Notes: generated by a model not told the origin, from the sequence alone. Shown: positions 38,570 through 47,598, counted from the first letter of the stretch. The stretch is 64,000 bases of DNA from Pseudomonas serboccidentalis (GCF_028830055.1 NZ_CP101655.1:2536398-2600397); one strand, 5' to 3'. Numbers and translations are program-made.

Positions 38570-39274
38570 ATGGGCGCACAGTGGAAGGTTAAACACAAAG
38601 AAGCGGCAGCCAACGCCAAGGGCAAGATCTTCGGCAAACTGGTGAAAGAAATCACCATCGCTGCCCGCAACGGTGCCGATACCGCCACCAACGCACACCT
38701 GCGTCTGGTGGTCGAACAGGCCAAGAAAGCCTCGATGCCCAAGGAAACCCTGGACCGCGCCATCAAGAAAGGCGCCGGCCTGCTGGGCGAAACCGTGCAA
38801 TACCACCGCGTGACGTATGAAGGTTTCGCGCCGCACCAGGTTCCGTTGATCGTCGAGTGCGTCACCGACAACATCAACCGCACCGTCGCGGAAATCCGCG
38901 TGGCCTTCCGCAAGGGCCAACTGGGCGCTTCCGGCTCGGTGGCCTGGGACTTCAACCACGTCGGCATGATCGAAGCCTCGCCGGACACCCCGGACGCCGA
39001 TCCGGAAATGGCCGCGATCGAGGCCGGTGCCCAGGACTTCGAGCCGGGTGAAGAGGGCGCGACCTTGTTCCTGACTGATCCGACCGACCTTGACGCCGTG
39101 CAGAAAGCCCTGCCCGAGCAAGGCTTCACCGTGCTGTCGGCCAAACTCGGCTACCAGCCGAAGAACCCGGTCAGCGGCCTGAGCGCCGAGCAGATGGCTG
39201 AAGTCGAGGCGTTCCTCGAAGGCCTCGACAACCATGATGACGTGCAGGACATGTTTGTCGGTCTGGCGGGCTAA
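38570..39274 (+). CDS. YebC/PmpR-family protein
   Basis: A 234-residue TACO1/YebC-family protein ([50 protein letters not shown]). Members bind DNA or act as ribosome-associated factors that help translate difficult sequences. The N-terminus is less like canonical YebC (which has MAGHSKWANIKHRK), so this is likely a second paralogue of the YeeN type. Its stop codon touches a REPIN. Confidence 0.88.
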   Translation: MGAQWKVKHKEAAANAKGKIFGKLVKEITIAARNGADTATNAHLRLVVEQAKKASMPKETLDRAIKKGAGLLGETVQYHRVTYEGFAPHQVPLIVECVTDNINRTVAEIRVAFRKGQLGASGSVAWDFNHVGMIEASPDTPDADPEMAAIEAGAQDFEPGEEGATLFLTDPTDLDAVQKALPEQGFTVLSAKLGYQPKNPVSGLSAEQMAEVEAFLEGLDNHDDVQDMFVGLAG

Positions 39275-39351
39275 GATCAAAAAATCGCAGCCTGCGGCAG
39301 CTCCTACAGGGATCCACATAACCCTGTAGCTGCCGCAGGCTGCGATTTTTC
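39274..39351. repeat. REPIN with a 3-base deletion in one arm
   Basis: Left unit is intact (GCAGCCTGCGGCAGCTCCTA); the right unit reads CCTGTAGCTGCCGCAGGC, lacking GAG of GTAGGAGCTG. Confidence 0.85.
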
Positions 39352-39353
39352 TG

Positions 39354-40667
39354 TCATTGCGCGCGCAATACCTCAATGACCTCATCAAACCCCGGCCGCG
39401 CCAGTACATCCGCCTGACAGCAACGCCGTTCCAGTTCTTGCAGCACTTCGCGCCGTTCATCGCTCAACCCCGAGTCGATCCGCGCCAGCAATTCCCCGAG
39501 CAGAATCCCGAACGCCCGCACTTCGATGCGTTGCAGCGCTCGTGTTTCCAGGTTGTCGGTGGTGGCATGGAACGACGCCGCGCCAAAATCCCCCAGCAGA
39601 CAATCGCCCTGATCGTTCAACAGAATGTTGTGTCCGTAGAGGTCGCCGTGGGTGATGCCCTGTTGATGCAGGTGTTCGGCCGCCGAAGCGATGCCTCGGG
39701 CAATGTTCAACGCCACCTCGGCACTGAACCGGCAATCTTCGCGGTAGACATCCCGCGAGCAACTGGCCAGGCTCGGCAATGCCGCAAGATTGCGGAAGCT
39801 TGGGTCGATCAGTTGCATCACCAGGCCTTGTTGCCCGTCAGGGTGACCGTGAATACGGCCCTCGACGCGAATCAGGTTCGGGTGCAGGCCGGCGGTGATG
39901 CAGGCGTTCATCTCGTGCAGCGGCGAGCCGTCGCTGGTCATCTCACCTTTGTACAGCTTGACCGCGACCGGCACCGGCGAGTGGTCGGTGCGCCGCCACA
40001 GCGCCCGGGAAATCACCCCGGAAGCCCCTTCGCCCAAACGCTGTTCCAGATGCAGCGCCGACCAGTCGATCAACGGCGTGGCTTCGAGCGCGGCGGCGTC
40101 GGCCTCGGTTTCCAGGGGATTGCCGGCATAGGCCAGCCAAGTCAGGCTCGGCAGGGTCAGCAGCCACTGCGGCAGTTCACGCAGGCGGTTGGCGGCGATG
40201 CGGATCAGCTCCAGACGATGACATTGGCTCATCGACGCCGGCAGCGCTTGCAGGCGATTGCCTGCAAGCAACAGTTTTTGCAGGTACGGGCGCTCGCCGA
40301 GTTCGCTCGGCAAGGTTTCGATGCAGTTATCGGTCAGGATCAACCAGCGCAACAGCGGCGGCAACGCAGTGCCCGGCACGTGGCTGATACGGTTGGCCTT
40401 GAAGCCGATCATCGTCAGCGCCGCACATTGACCGACGCAGGCCGGCACCTCGGTGAAGCGGTTGTCCGAGCAGAACAGAATGCGCATCCGGGTCAGCCGA
40501 TGCAGGTCGTCCGGCAGGCTGCTCAAGGCATTGCCGCTGAGGTTGAGCACCTCCAGCGTATCGGCCAGTTCAAAAATTTCCCGGGGGAACTCGGTCAGGC
40601 CGCAAGACAGGTCAAGCCGGGTAATGCCCGACAACTCGCCGGCGCGCAATTGAGCAAGGGTGTGCAT
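39354..40667 (-). CDS. Leucine-rich-repeat protein with Ser/Thr kinase-like domain
   Basis: A 437-residue predicted cytosolic protein. Residues 15-185 hold about seven LRRs (LEVLNLSGNALSSLPDDLHR, LQKLLLAGNRLQALP). A eukaryotic-like kinase domain follows: glycine loop GEGASG at 212-217, Lys237 in VAVKLYKG, catalytic HGDLYGHN at 340-347 and DFG at 360-362, all apparently functional although HRD is HGD. No membrane segment. LRR-kinase fusions are unusual in bacteria; substrate unknown. The ATG at 40667 begins the LRR domain; ribosome site is weak. Confidence 0.85.
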   Translation of the reverse strand: MHTLAQLRAGELSGITRLDLSCGLTEFPREIFELADTLEVLNLSGNALSSLPDDLHRLTRMRILFCSDNRFTEVPACVGQCAALTMIGFKANRISHVPGTALPPLLRWLILTDNCIETLPSELGERPYLQKLLLAGNRLQALPASMSQCHRLELIRIAANRLRELPQWLLTLPSLTWLAYAGNPLETEADAAALEATPLIDWSALHLEQRLGEGASGVISRALWRRTDHSPVPVAVKLYKGEMTSDGSPLHEMNACITAGLHPNLIRVEGRIHGHPDGQQGLVMQLIDPSFRNLAALPSLASCSRDVYREDCRFSAEVALNIARGIASAAEHLHQQGITHGDLYGHNILLNDQGDCLLGDFGAASFHATTDNLETRALQRIEVRAFGILLGELLARIDSGLSDERREVLQELERRCCQADVLARPGFDEVIEVLRAQ

Positions 40668-40794
40668 GGGGATGTTCACTATCAAAGGAAAGAAGCGCCG
40701 GGCGCCTGGAATGGGCGACATGATAACGGCAATGCTGGGATTTGCATTGACCCGGGCTTCGCGAACAGGCTGGCTCCCGCAAGGATTGGTGTAT

Positions 40795-41916
40795 TCAGTG
40801 TACTACCTGTAATTGTCCCAGACGGCTGCGGGTACGGGCCAGGTCGATGACGTTGCCGCTCAGGGCCGCGCACAGCGGTAACCGGCCGAGCAGGGTCAGG
40901 TGTTTGTCCTGGTCGTAGAGCACGTCGATCAGGTTGATGAAGCGCTGTTGAACGGCGATCGAACATTCGCCCAGTTCCGGCAGATCGTCGATGATCCAGT
41001 GGTCGAACCGCCGACACAGCTCCAGATAATCCATCACCGCCGTCGGTTGCTCGCACACATCGTTGAACGTGAAAGCGACCCGGCGCCCCTCGCACAGGCG
41101 CGCCTGAACGTGTCGGCTGCCCACGGGCAATGCGATGGCCGGCGCGCCCTCAGGCGGCAGTTTCAAGGCCTGACGCTGTGTCGCTGTGGCCGGCCACACA
41201 TAGTGGCCCTGGGTGAACAACTGATGCGCGTGATTGCTCGCCTGGCTGCGGTAATCGTGCGGGCCGCCGACCTCCATCACTTGCATCCGCGCGTTGATCA
41301 GGTCGATCACCGGTTTGAAACGGGCGTGATAGAGCGGGTTGGGCAGCAAGCCCTCCGGCGGATAGTTGGAGGTCACCAGCAACAGGATGCCGCGGTGGAA
41401 CAAGGCCTGGAACAGCCGGGTGATGAGCATCGCATCGCCGATGTCATGCACATGAAATTCGTCGAAACACAGTACCCGGCAATCGTGTAACAGCTCGTCG
41501 AGGGTGACAGCGAGGGCATCGTCGTGTTTGCGATGGTTGAACATGCCCTGATGCAGCCGGGCAAAGAATTCATGGAAATGCACCCGCTGTTTCTGCGCGG
41601 TGGGCAGCGCCTGGAAAAAGCCGTCGAGCAGCCAGCTCTTGCCGCGTCCGACCGCGCCATGCAGGTACAGGCTCGCTGGCGTTTGCGCGCTGGCGCCGAA
41701 CAACAGGCTGGCCTGCTGCGCCATGCAGTCGATCACCCGCTGCTGGCTGTGGCTGAGGGTATAACCCTGCCCATGGGCCTTGTGCCGGAAATACTCACGG
41801 ATCGACTGGGCGCTGGCGTCATGCCCGTTGCTGCCCGACCGGCCCCTGGCGAACCAGCGGCGCAGCGCCGACCAGCGTTGGGTCAGTGGCGATCGTTTCG
41901 GCGCTTGAGAGGGCAC
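40795..41916 (-). CDS. zapE: ZapE/AFG1-family ATPase
   Basis: A 373-residue P-loop ATPase of the ZapE (YhcM) family: Walker A GAVGRGKS at 87-94, Walker B VLCFDEFHVHD, and VTSNYPPEGLLPNPLYHARF. ZapE associates with the division ring in E. coli. The N-terminus has an extra basic stretch (QRWSALRRWFARGRSGSNG). It starts at GTG with GGAGTGA seven bases upstream. Pseudomonads may carry more than one ZapE-like gene, so this could be a paralogue rather than the orthologue. Confidence 0.8.
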   Translation of the reverse strand: MPSQAPKRSPLTQRWSALRRWFARGRSGSNGHDASAQSIREYFRHKAHGQGYTLSHSQQRVIDCMAQQASLLFGASAQTPASLYLHGAVGRGKSWLLDGFFQALPTAQKQRVHFHEFFARLHQGMFNHRKHDDALAVTLDELLHDCRVLCFDEFHVHDIGDAMLITRLFQALFHRGILLLVTSNYPPEGLLPNPLYHARFKPVIDLINARMQVMEVGGPHDYRSQASNHAHQLFTQGHYVWPATATQRQALKLPPEGAPAIALPVGSRHVQARLCEGRRVAFTFNDVCEQPTAVMDYLELCRRFDHWIIDDLPELGECSIAVQQRFINLIDVLYDQDKHLTLLGRLPLCAALSGNVIDLARTRSRLGQLQVVH

Positions 41917-42047
41917 TGTGCAGTCACTCCGTGTTCATCAAACCGGCGCCCGGAAGCGCGGCGACGTAGTGTAACCAGAGGCTGCGGCAACCCGCCATCG
42001 CGGCTCGTCGACAGTGGGCGATCTTGTGGGAGCGAACCTCGGTGAAT

Positions 42048-42803
42048 TCAGAATGGCAGGGATTGCTTGAGCATTGGCGCCGCCGGGGTATCGACCGGGC
42101 TGACCATCGCATAGTTGTACCCGCCGCCGGACCAGTAATCAGCCTGCAGATCACCATCGCTGCGACTGCCCCGTGGCAGGAAGGTGTTCTTCGGCCCTGG
42201 TGGTCGCACGTAGAAACTGACCTTGTGGCCGCTGCGATCCTCGTACATCACCATCGCCGCCGGCCCTTCGTCGGTGCTGAGCAGGCGGCCGCTGACCGGT
42301 TCGAACCCGGCGGATTTCAAGTCCGGCAAGCGACTGGCCTGAGTGAAGTAACGGTCGAGCCAGCGCTGCATGTCGCCGGCAGTGTCGACCTTGTAGTCCG
42401 CTGGCAAAATCCCTTGCTGGGCAATCAATCGATAGGCCTGCAAGGCATCGGTCATCGGCAGCACGGAGGAGCGCACCAGGGTCATTTCCCGGGCTTGCCA
42501 GCCACTGAAACCACCGATGCCGACCGCGATCAGCAACACCGCCGCGCTGGCCAGGCGTCGATGCGACTGACGCTTTAGACGCTGGCGAATCAGCGCTGGA
42601 TCAAGCTCCGGATTGGCCGGTTGCTGCAAGGCACCGCCGAGGGCGGCGCGCAATTGCTGGGCGTCCTGTTGCCAGGCGCGAACCTGCGCGGCTGCGTCCG
42701 GGTGATTGGCCAGCCAGGCATCGAGGACGCGCCGGTCGGCCTCGCTGAGTTGATGGTCGACGTACGCGTGCAGGTCGCGCTCGCTGGGGGGCATGCTGAT
42801 CAT
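42048..42803 (-). CDS. Anti-sigma factor, single-pass membrane
   Basis: A 251-residue protein with an N-terminal anti-sigma domain (SERDLHAYVDHQLSEADRRV), one membrane helix near 83-104 (ASAAVLLIAVGIGGFSGW) and a periplasmic C-terminal part. It overlaps the sigma gene by ATGA, implying translational coupling. It presumably holds the ECF sigma factor inactive until an envelope signal arrives. Confidence 0.87.
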   Translation of the reverse strand: MISMPPSERDLHAYVDHQLSEADRRVLDAWLANHPDAAAQVRAWQQDAQQLRAALGGALQQPANPELDPALIRQRLKRQSHRRLASAAVLLIAVGIGGFSGWQAREMTLVRSSVLPMTDALQAYRLIAQQGILPADYKVDTAGDMQRWLDRYFTQASRLPDLKSAGFEPVSGRLLSTDEGPAAMVMYEDRSGHKVSFYVRPPGPKNTFLPRGSRSDGDLQADYWSGGGYNYAMVSPVDTPAAPMLKQSLPF

Positions 42804-43306
42804 TTGAGTATCCGCAAAGAAGGGCTGCTGATTTCGCCGTCGCTCAGTTGGCGCAACGCCTGGCGGGCGCGGGACAGACGCGACATCACGGTGCCGGTGG
42901 GGACGTCGAGGATGTCGGCGACCTCCTTGTACGTCAGGCCTTCGACCGAGACCATCAACAACAGGGCGCGCTGCTCGGTGGGCAGGCGATCGAAGGCTTG
43001 CAGGGTCGATTGGGCGATCACGGTGCGCTCGGTCGACGGTTCGGCATCGTCGCGACCGGTGAAGAATTCCAGCATCCGCGCATAACGGCGCGAGCGTCGA
43101 TGGGCATCGAGAAATTGCCGATAGAGGATCGAGAACAGCCACGCACGCACGTCGCCCTCGGCGCGTTTACCGCCCCAGCCGGACAGGGCCCGTTCAAGGC
43201 TGGCCTGCACCAGATCGTCGGCGCTGCTGCTGTTGCGGGTCAGCGACACGGCAAAGCGACGCAATCGGGGAATGATTTCTTTCAACTGTTCGTCGAATTC
43301 GCTCAT
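42800..43306 (-). CDS. ECF sigma factor (RpoE-like)
   Basis: A 168-residue group 4 sigma factor. Region 2 (SADDLVQASLERALSGWGG, AWLFSILYRQFLDAHRRSRR) and region 4 (LPTEQRALLLMVSVEGLTYK, DVPTGTVMSRLSRARQALRQ) are intact. Cotranscribed with its anti-sigma gene and divergent from a peroxidase/cytochrome b561 operon; a candidate autoregulatory promoter lies 35-60 bases upstream. Confidence 0.92.
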   Translation of the reverse strand: MSEFDEQLKEIIPRLRRFAVSLTRNSSSADDLVQASLERALSGWGGKRAEGDVRAWLFSILYRQFLDAHRRSRRYARMLEFFTGRDDAEPSTERTVIAQSTLQAFDRLPTEQRALLLMVSVEGLTYKEVADILDVPTGTVMSRLSRARQALRQLSDGEISSPSLRILK

Positions 43307-43340
43307 GAATTTCTGCTAGTCACTACGCTGTGGACTAGGG

Positions 43341-43366
43341 AGACGTCTGCCGTTCGAGGTTATTCC
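43341..43366 (-). promoter_or_regulatory. Candidate ECF promoter for sigma/anti-sigma operon
   Basis: On the minus strand GGAATAA (43366-43360), 14-base spacer, CGTCT (43345-43341). The same signature with identical spacing occurs on the other strand 30 bases away. Confidence 0.7.
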
Positions 43367-43394
43367 ACGTTCGGAAAAATAAATACCGGGTCAT

Positions 43395-43420
43395 GGAATA
43401 AATCTCGCTGGGGTGCGTCT
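43395..43420 (+). promoter_or_regulatory. Candidate ECF promoter for peroxidase operon
   Basis: GGAATAA (43395-43401), 14-base spacer, CGTCT (43416-43420), about 45 bases before the peroxidase ATG. Confidence 0.7.
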
Positions 43421-43463
43421 TGCTGATTCTTCCTACTTGTGGCCGATGGCCCTGGAGTTGTTC

Positions 43464-44558
43464 ATGGTTGATCGTACTTCACCGCCGGGCAGGGCGCCGC
43501 GTCCGCCTTTGAGTGCCGCGAGCGCAGTGTTGCGCCTGACGGCCATTGCTGTGGTGGTTGCGGCAGTGGCCGGGGCGTTTGCCTACGTGCACGGTAACCT
43601 TGACCCACAACGTCTGACGCCCAAGGCGCTGGTCGATGTGCTGGAGAAAAACAACGGCGTGCACCCCGGGTTTCGTCGCAACCACGCCAAGGGCGTGTGC
43701 GTGATCGGGCATTTCGAGAGCAGCGGCGAGGCGCGGGCGTTTTCTTCCGCGCAGGTGTTCAATGAGGCGCAGACCCCGGTGGTCGGGCGTTTCGCGCTGC
43801 CGGCCGGCAATCCCTATGCGCCGGACAGCAGCGTGCCGATCCGCAGTCTGGCGCTGCGTTTCACCCAGGCCAACGGTCAGCAATGGCGCACCGGGATGAA
43901 CAGCATGCCGGTGTTCCCGGTCGGCACTCCCGAGGCGTTCTATCAGTTGCAGCAGGCGCAGTCGCCGGACCCGGCCACGGGCAAACCGAACCCGTCGAAA
44001 GTGCCGGCGTTCTTTGCCGCGCACCCGGAAGCCGTGCCGTTCCTGACCTGGGTGAAGAGCGCCAAACCGTCGGCCAGCTATGCCACCGAAACCTACAACA
44101 GTGTGAATGCGTTCTATCTGGTCAGCGCCAGTGGCCAGAAGCAGGCCGTGCGCTGGAGTGTCACGCCACTGGCGCGTGATGCCGCCGGTGCCACGGCGCC
44201 GGAGGGCGCGGATTTTCTCGAGAAGGATCTGGTGCAGCGTCTGGCCGAAGGGCCGTTGCGCTGGCAGTTGAACATCACCTTGGCCAACCCCGGTGATCCG
44301 GTGAATGACGCCAGCAAGTCCTGGCCCGAAGGACGCAAGGTGCTGAACGCCGGCACGCTGGTGCTGGAGAAGACTCAGCCGCAGCTCAGCGGCGAATGCC
44401 GTGACATCAACTACGATCCGCTGGTGCTGCCGGCCGGTATCGAAGGTTCCGACGACCCATTGCTCGCTGCGCGTTCTGCCGGTTACGCCGATTCCTACTT
44501 GCGTCGTACCAGTGAAGTCAGCCAATTGCCCGCCGCCAGACAGGAGGCTCGTCCATGA
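43464..44558 (+). CDS. Membrane-anchored catalase-family peroxidase (SrpA-like)
   Basis: A 364-residue protein with an N-terminal membrane anchor (about residues 22-43) that should place the enzyme in the periplasm. The small catalase fold is shown by distal His74 (RRNHAKGVCVIGHF), FALPAGNPYAPDSS, and the proximal heme Tyr341 in ARSAGYADSYLRR. Such mini-catalases usually act as peroxidases. The ATG at 43464 has GGAG upstream. It overlaps the cytochrome b561 gene by ATGA, suggesting a functional pair. Confidence 0.88.
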   Translation: MVDRTSPPGRAPRPPLSAASAVLRLTAIAVVVAAVAGAFAYVHGNLDPQRLTPKALVDVLEKNNGVHPGFRRNHAKGVCVIGHFESSGEARAFSSAQVFNEAQTPVVGRFALPAGNPYAPDSSVPIRSLALRFTQANGQQWRTGMNSMPVFPVGTPEAFYQLQQAQSPDPATGKPNPSKVPAFFAAHPEAVPFLTWVKSAKPSASYATETYNSVNAFYLVSASGQKQAVRWSVTPLARDAAGATAPEGADFLEKDLVQRLAEGPLRWQLNITLANPGDPVNDASKSWPEGRKVLNAGTLVLEKTQPQLSGECRDINYDPLVLPAGIEGSDDPLLAARSAGYADSYLRRTSEVSQLPAARQEARP

Positions 44559-45100
44559 GCACGCAACCGACTCATTTCGCGCTGTTGGCGCGGCTGCTGC
44601 ACTGGCTGATGGCGGTGATGATCATCGCCATGTTGTTCATTGGCGCCGGCATGGTCACGTCGGTTTCACAGCGGCATGAATGGCTGATTCATCTGCACAA
44701 ACCGCTGGGCATCGCGATTCTGCTGCTGGTGGTCGTACGCCTGTTGGTGCGGTTTTCCACCCGACAGCCGCCGCTGCCAGCCGATCTGCCGGGCTGGCAG
44801 GTGATGGCGGCGAAGGCTTCGCATGTGTTGTTGTACGCATTGATGCTGGTGCTGCCGGTGTTCGGTTGGGCAATGATCAGTGCGTCGGGCGAACCGGTGA
44901 TGCTCAGCACTACGTTGCAGTTACCGTCGATCCTGCCGGCCGATGCGCAGGTGTTTGCCGTGCTGCGCAAGGCGCATGGGTATCTGGCGTACCTGTTGTT
45001 CCTCACCGTGCTGTTGCACCTGGCGGCGGCGCTGTTTCACGGTTGGGTGCGCCGCGACGAGGTGCTCGACAGCATGCTGCGCGGTCGGGATCGCGGTTAG
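44555..45100 (+). CDS. Cytochrome b561
   Basis: A 181-residue four-helix b-type cytochrome. Candidate heme ligands: LLHWLMAVMII (TM1), HLHKPLGIAILL (TM2), KASHVLLYALML (TM3) and RKAHGYLAYLLFLTVLLHLA (TM4). Being translationally coupled to the catalase-fold peroxidase, it may deliver quinol electrons to it. The last 4 bases overlap the convergent MFS gene. Confidence 0.9.
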   Translation: MSTQPTHFALLARLLHWLMAVMIIAMLFIGAGMVTSVSQRHEWLIHLHKPLGIAILLLVVVRLLVRFSTRQPPLPADLPGWQVMAAKASHVLLYALMLVLPVFGWAMISASGEPVMLSTTLQLPSILPADAQVFAVLRKAHGYLAYLLFLTVLLHLAAALFHGWVRRDEVLDSMLRGRDRG

Positions 45101-46296
45101 CCTGTCTGGGTGGCGCACCGTTGGGGTGCGCCACTTTTAAGGGTCAGCCACCAGTAGCCCAGCGCCACGGCATTGATACCGGCACCGAGCAGGCACACGC
45201 CGGTCCAGCCGGCCCACGCGTACATCGCCGTCGAAAGGATCGAGCCCACTGCACTGCCGATCGAATAAAACAGCATGTAGCCGGCGGTGAGACGGCTTTG
45301 CGCTTCGGGGCGCACGCTGTAGATCAGGCTCTGACTGGTGACGTGCACGGCCTGCAAGCCCAGATCCAGAGTGATCACGCCGAGCAACAGTGCCCAGAGT
45401 GACGACTGGGTGAGGGCGATCGGCAGCCACGAGGCGAGCATCAGCAGCAGCGACAGACCACTGACCCATTGGCCCAGGCCACGATCCGCCAGATGTCCGG
45501 AGCGTGCTGCAGCCATTGCTCCGGCGGCGCCGGCCAATCCGAACAGGCCGATTTCGCTGTGTGACAACGACAGGGGCGGGGCGGCCAGCGGCAGCACCAT
45601 CGGCGTCCACAGGACCATGGCGCTGGCGAAGGTCAGCAGGGCGAGTATCGCCCGTTGTCGCAGCACCGGCTCTTGCCTGAACAGGCTGAACACCGAAGCG
45701 ATCAGCGCGACATAGCTGCTGGCCGGCTGCGCGGCCTCATCCTTGGGCAGGACACGCAACAGTAACAACGCCATCAGCAGCGTCAGCCCCGCCGACAGCA
45801 GATAGATCGCCCGCCAACCGGCCAGATCAGCCATGGCCCCGGCAATGGTGCGCGCGAGCAAAATACCGACGACGATGCCGCTGGTGACGACCCCGACCAC
45901 CCGTCCGCGTTGCGCCGGGATAGCCAGTGTCGCGGCGTAGGCCACCAGCACTTGCGTCACCACCGCGAGCAACCCGGTCAGGGTCATGCCGAGCAGCAAC
46001 CACACACTGCTGGGGGCCAGTGCGATCATCAGCAGGGCGGCTGCCGAGAGCAGGGTCTGGGTGACGATCAGCCGGCGTCGGTTTAGCAGGTCGCCGAGCG
46101 GCACCAGCAACACCAGGCCGATGCCGTAGCCGATCTGCGTCAGGGTGATGACGACGCCGATGGTTGCCGGCGACATGGCAAACGCCTCGGCCATGGCGTC
46201 CAGCAGCGGTTGCGCGTAATACACGTTGCCCACGGCCAGACCACAGGCGATGGCGAACAGCAGCACCACGCTGCTTTTGAGTGGTTGAGATTGCAT
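45097..46296 (-). CDS. MFS transporter
   Basis: A 399-residue 12-helix major facilitator. Start SSVVLLFAIACGLAVGNVYYAQPLLDAM and QIGYGIGLVLLVPLGDLLNRR match the YnfM/CynX-like DHA group common in pseudomonads. Substrate unknown. A long palindrome 23-66 bases upstream of its ATG should be the operator of an unlinked repressor. Confidence 0.87.
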   Translation of the reverse strand: MQSQPLKSSVVLLFAIACGLAVGNVYYAQPLLDAMAEAFAMSPATIGVVITLTQIGYGIGLVLLVPLGDLLNRRRLIVTQTLLSAAALLMIALAPSSVWLLLGMTLTGLLAVVTQVLVAYAATLAIPAQRGRVVGVVTSGIVVGILLARTIAGAMADLAGWRAIYLLSAGLTLLMALLLLRVLPKDEAAQPASSYVALIASVFSLFRQEPVLRQRAILALLTFASAMVLWTPMVLPLAAPPLSLSHSEIGLFGLAGAAGAMAAARSGHLADRGLGQWVSGLSLLLMLASWLPIALTQSSLWALLLGVITLDLGLQAVHVTSQSLIYSVRPEAQSRLTAGYMLFYSIGSAVGSILSTAMYAWAGWTGVCLLGAGINAVALGYWWLTLKSGAPQRCATQTG

Positions 46297-46318
46297 GCCC
46301 TGATTCCTTTTTGGGTTT

Positions 46319-46362
46319 CAAATTAAAACCAGAGTTACGGTAAGCATTCTGGTTTTAATTTG
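46319..46362. promoter_or_regulatory. 15-base inverted repeat, candidate operator of the MFS gene
   Basis: CAAATTAAAACCAGA and TCTGGTTTTAATTTG, perfect arms separated by 14 bases (with TTAC/GTAA inside). No T-run fits a terminator; position just before the MFS ATG fits a repressor site. Confidence 0.65.
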
Positions 46363-46393
46363 CAACCTGATCGGGCGAGGCGGTGGATTGCGC

Positions 46394-46427
46394 AAAAAAA
46401 AAGATCGCAGACAACGCTGCGATCTTT
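46394..46427 (-). terminator. Terminator of the M14 carboxypeptidase gene
   Basis: Minus-strand hairpin AAAGATCGCAG-CGTTGT-CTGCGATCTTT followed by a T-run, 20 bases after the stop. Confidence 0.9.
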
Positions 46428-46446
46428 GGGTGTGACGGGGGAGGGA

Positions 46447-47598
46447 TCAGCGCAGGGTGTCGACCATGTCGGCGATGGTGGTCAGCACGTCCTTGCCCAA
46501 CTGTTTGGAGCGCTTGCCGGACCAGCCCGTTTCTTTGTCGGGATGGTCGTCGTGGTCCTTGAACGGCATTTCCAGGGTCAGTGACAGGCAGTCATATTTC
46601 TCGCCGACGGCATTGCAGGCCAGGGTCATGTTGGCCTGGCCCGGTTCGTCGCGGGTGTAGCCGTACTGGGTCTGGAAGTCTTTGGTGGTGTGCTTGAGGT
46701 GCGTGCGGAAATGCTCTTCGAGCTTCTCGATACGCGGCGTGTAGCCCGGGTTGCCTTCGCAACCAGCAGTGAACACGTGGGGGATCTCTTCGTCACCGTG
46801 TACGTCGAGGAACAGATCGACGCCGTACTTTTCCATCTGCTGCTGGACGAAAAGTACCTCGGGGCTGACTTCCTGACTGGCGTTCTGCCAGGCACGGTTC
46901 AAGTCCTGACCCATGGCGTTGGTGCGCAGGTGGCCGTGGAAGGCACCGTCCGGGTTCATGTTCGGCACCAGATACAGATCGGCGCTGGCCAGCAGTTTGT
47001 TCAACACCGGGTCTTCGTGGCGTTCCAGACGCTCGATCACGCCTTCCATGAACCATTCGGCCATGTGCTCACCCGGGTGCTGCTGAGCGATGATCCAGAC
47101 TTTGCGCCGGCCTTCGGCGCCGCTGCCCTTGCGCAGCAGTTGGATATCTCGACCCTCGACACTCTTGCCGGTGGCCAGCAGCTCGGTGCCGGCCTTGGTC
47201 AGCGCCTGCTCGATCAGCCAGTCATGACGGCCGCGGCTATAGGGTTCGAAGTAGGCGAACCAGGCGTGGGTCTGCTCGGCTTCGAGGCAAAAGCGCAGGC
47301 TGTCGCCTTCGAAACTGGTAGGAATGCGGAACCAGTTGACGTGGTCGTAGGAAGCGACGGCCTGATAGCCGGTCCAGGCCTTGTTATAGGAGGATTGGCT
47401 GGCGTTGACCAGGCGAAACCAGTGCTCCTGATGCACATGCAGGCCGCTGGCCTTGAAGTGGAACCACTGAAAGTGAGCGCTGCGGGTATCCGGGCGAATG
47501 GCCAGAACCGGGTTGAGCGGATTGGAGAGGTCGATGACTTGAATGTTGCCGCTGTCGAAGTTGGCGCTGATGTCGAACGAAGATTTGGCCACGGTCAT
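46447..47598 (-). CDS. M14 zinc carboxypeptidase, cytosolic CCP-like
   Basis: A 383-residue protein without signal peptide. An N-terminal beta domain (about 1-120) precedes the peptidase domain. Zinc ligands His174 and Glu177 (QQHPGEHMAEW) and His267 (LDVHGDE), and catalytic Glu343 (LTLEMPFKD) are all present. The arrangement matches cytosolic carboxypeptidases that trim acidic tails in eukaryotes; bacterial substrates are unknown. Confidence 0.86.
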   Translation of the reverse strand: MTVAKSSFDISANFDSGNIQVIDLSNPLNPVLAIRPDTRSAHFQWFHFKASGLHVHQEHWFRLVNASQSSYNKAWTGYQAVASYDHVNWFRIPTSFEGDSLRFCLEAEQTHAWFAYFEPYSRGRHDWLIEQALTKAGTELLATGKSVEGRDIQLLRKGSGAEGRRKVWIIAQQHPGEHMAEWFMEGVIERLERHEDPVLNKLLASADLYLVPNMNPDGAFHGHLRTNAMGQDLNRAWQNASQEVSPEVLFVQQQMEKYGVDLFLDVHGDEEIPHVFTAGCEGNPGYTPRIEKLEEHFRTHLKHTTKDFQTQYGYTRDEPGQANMTLACNAVGEKYDCLSLTLEMPFKDHDDHPDKETGWSGKRSKQLGKDVLTTIADMVDTLR

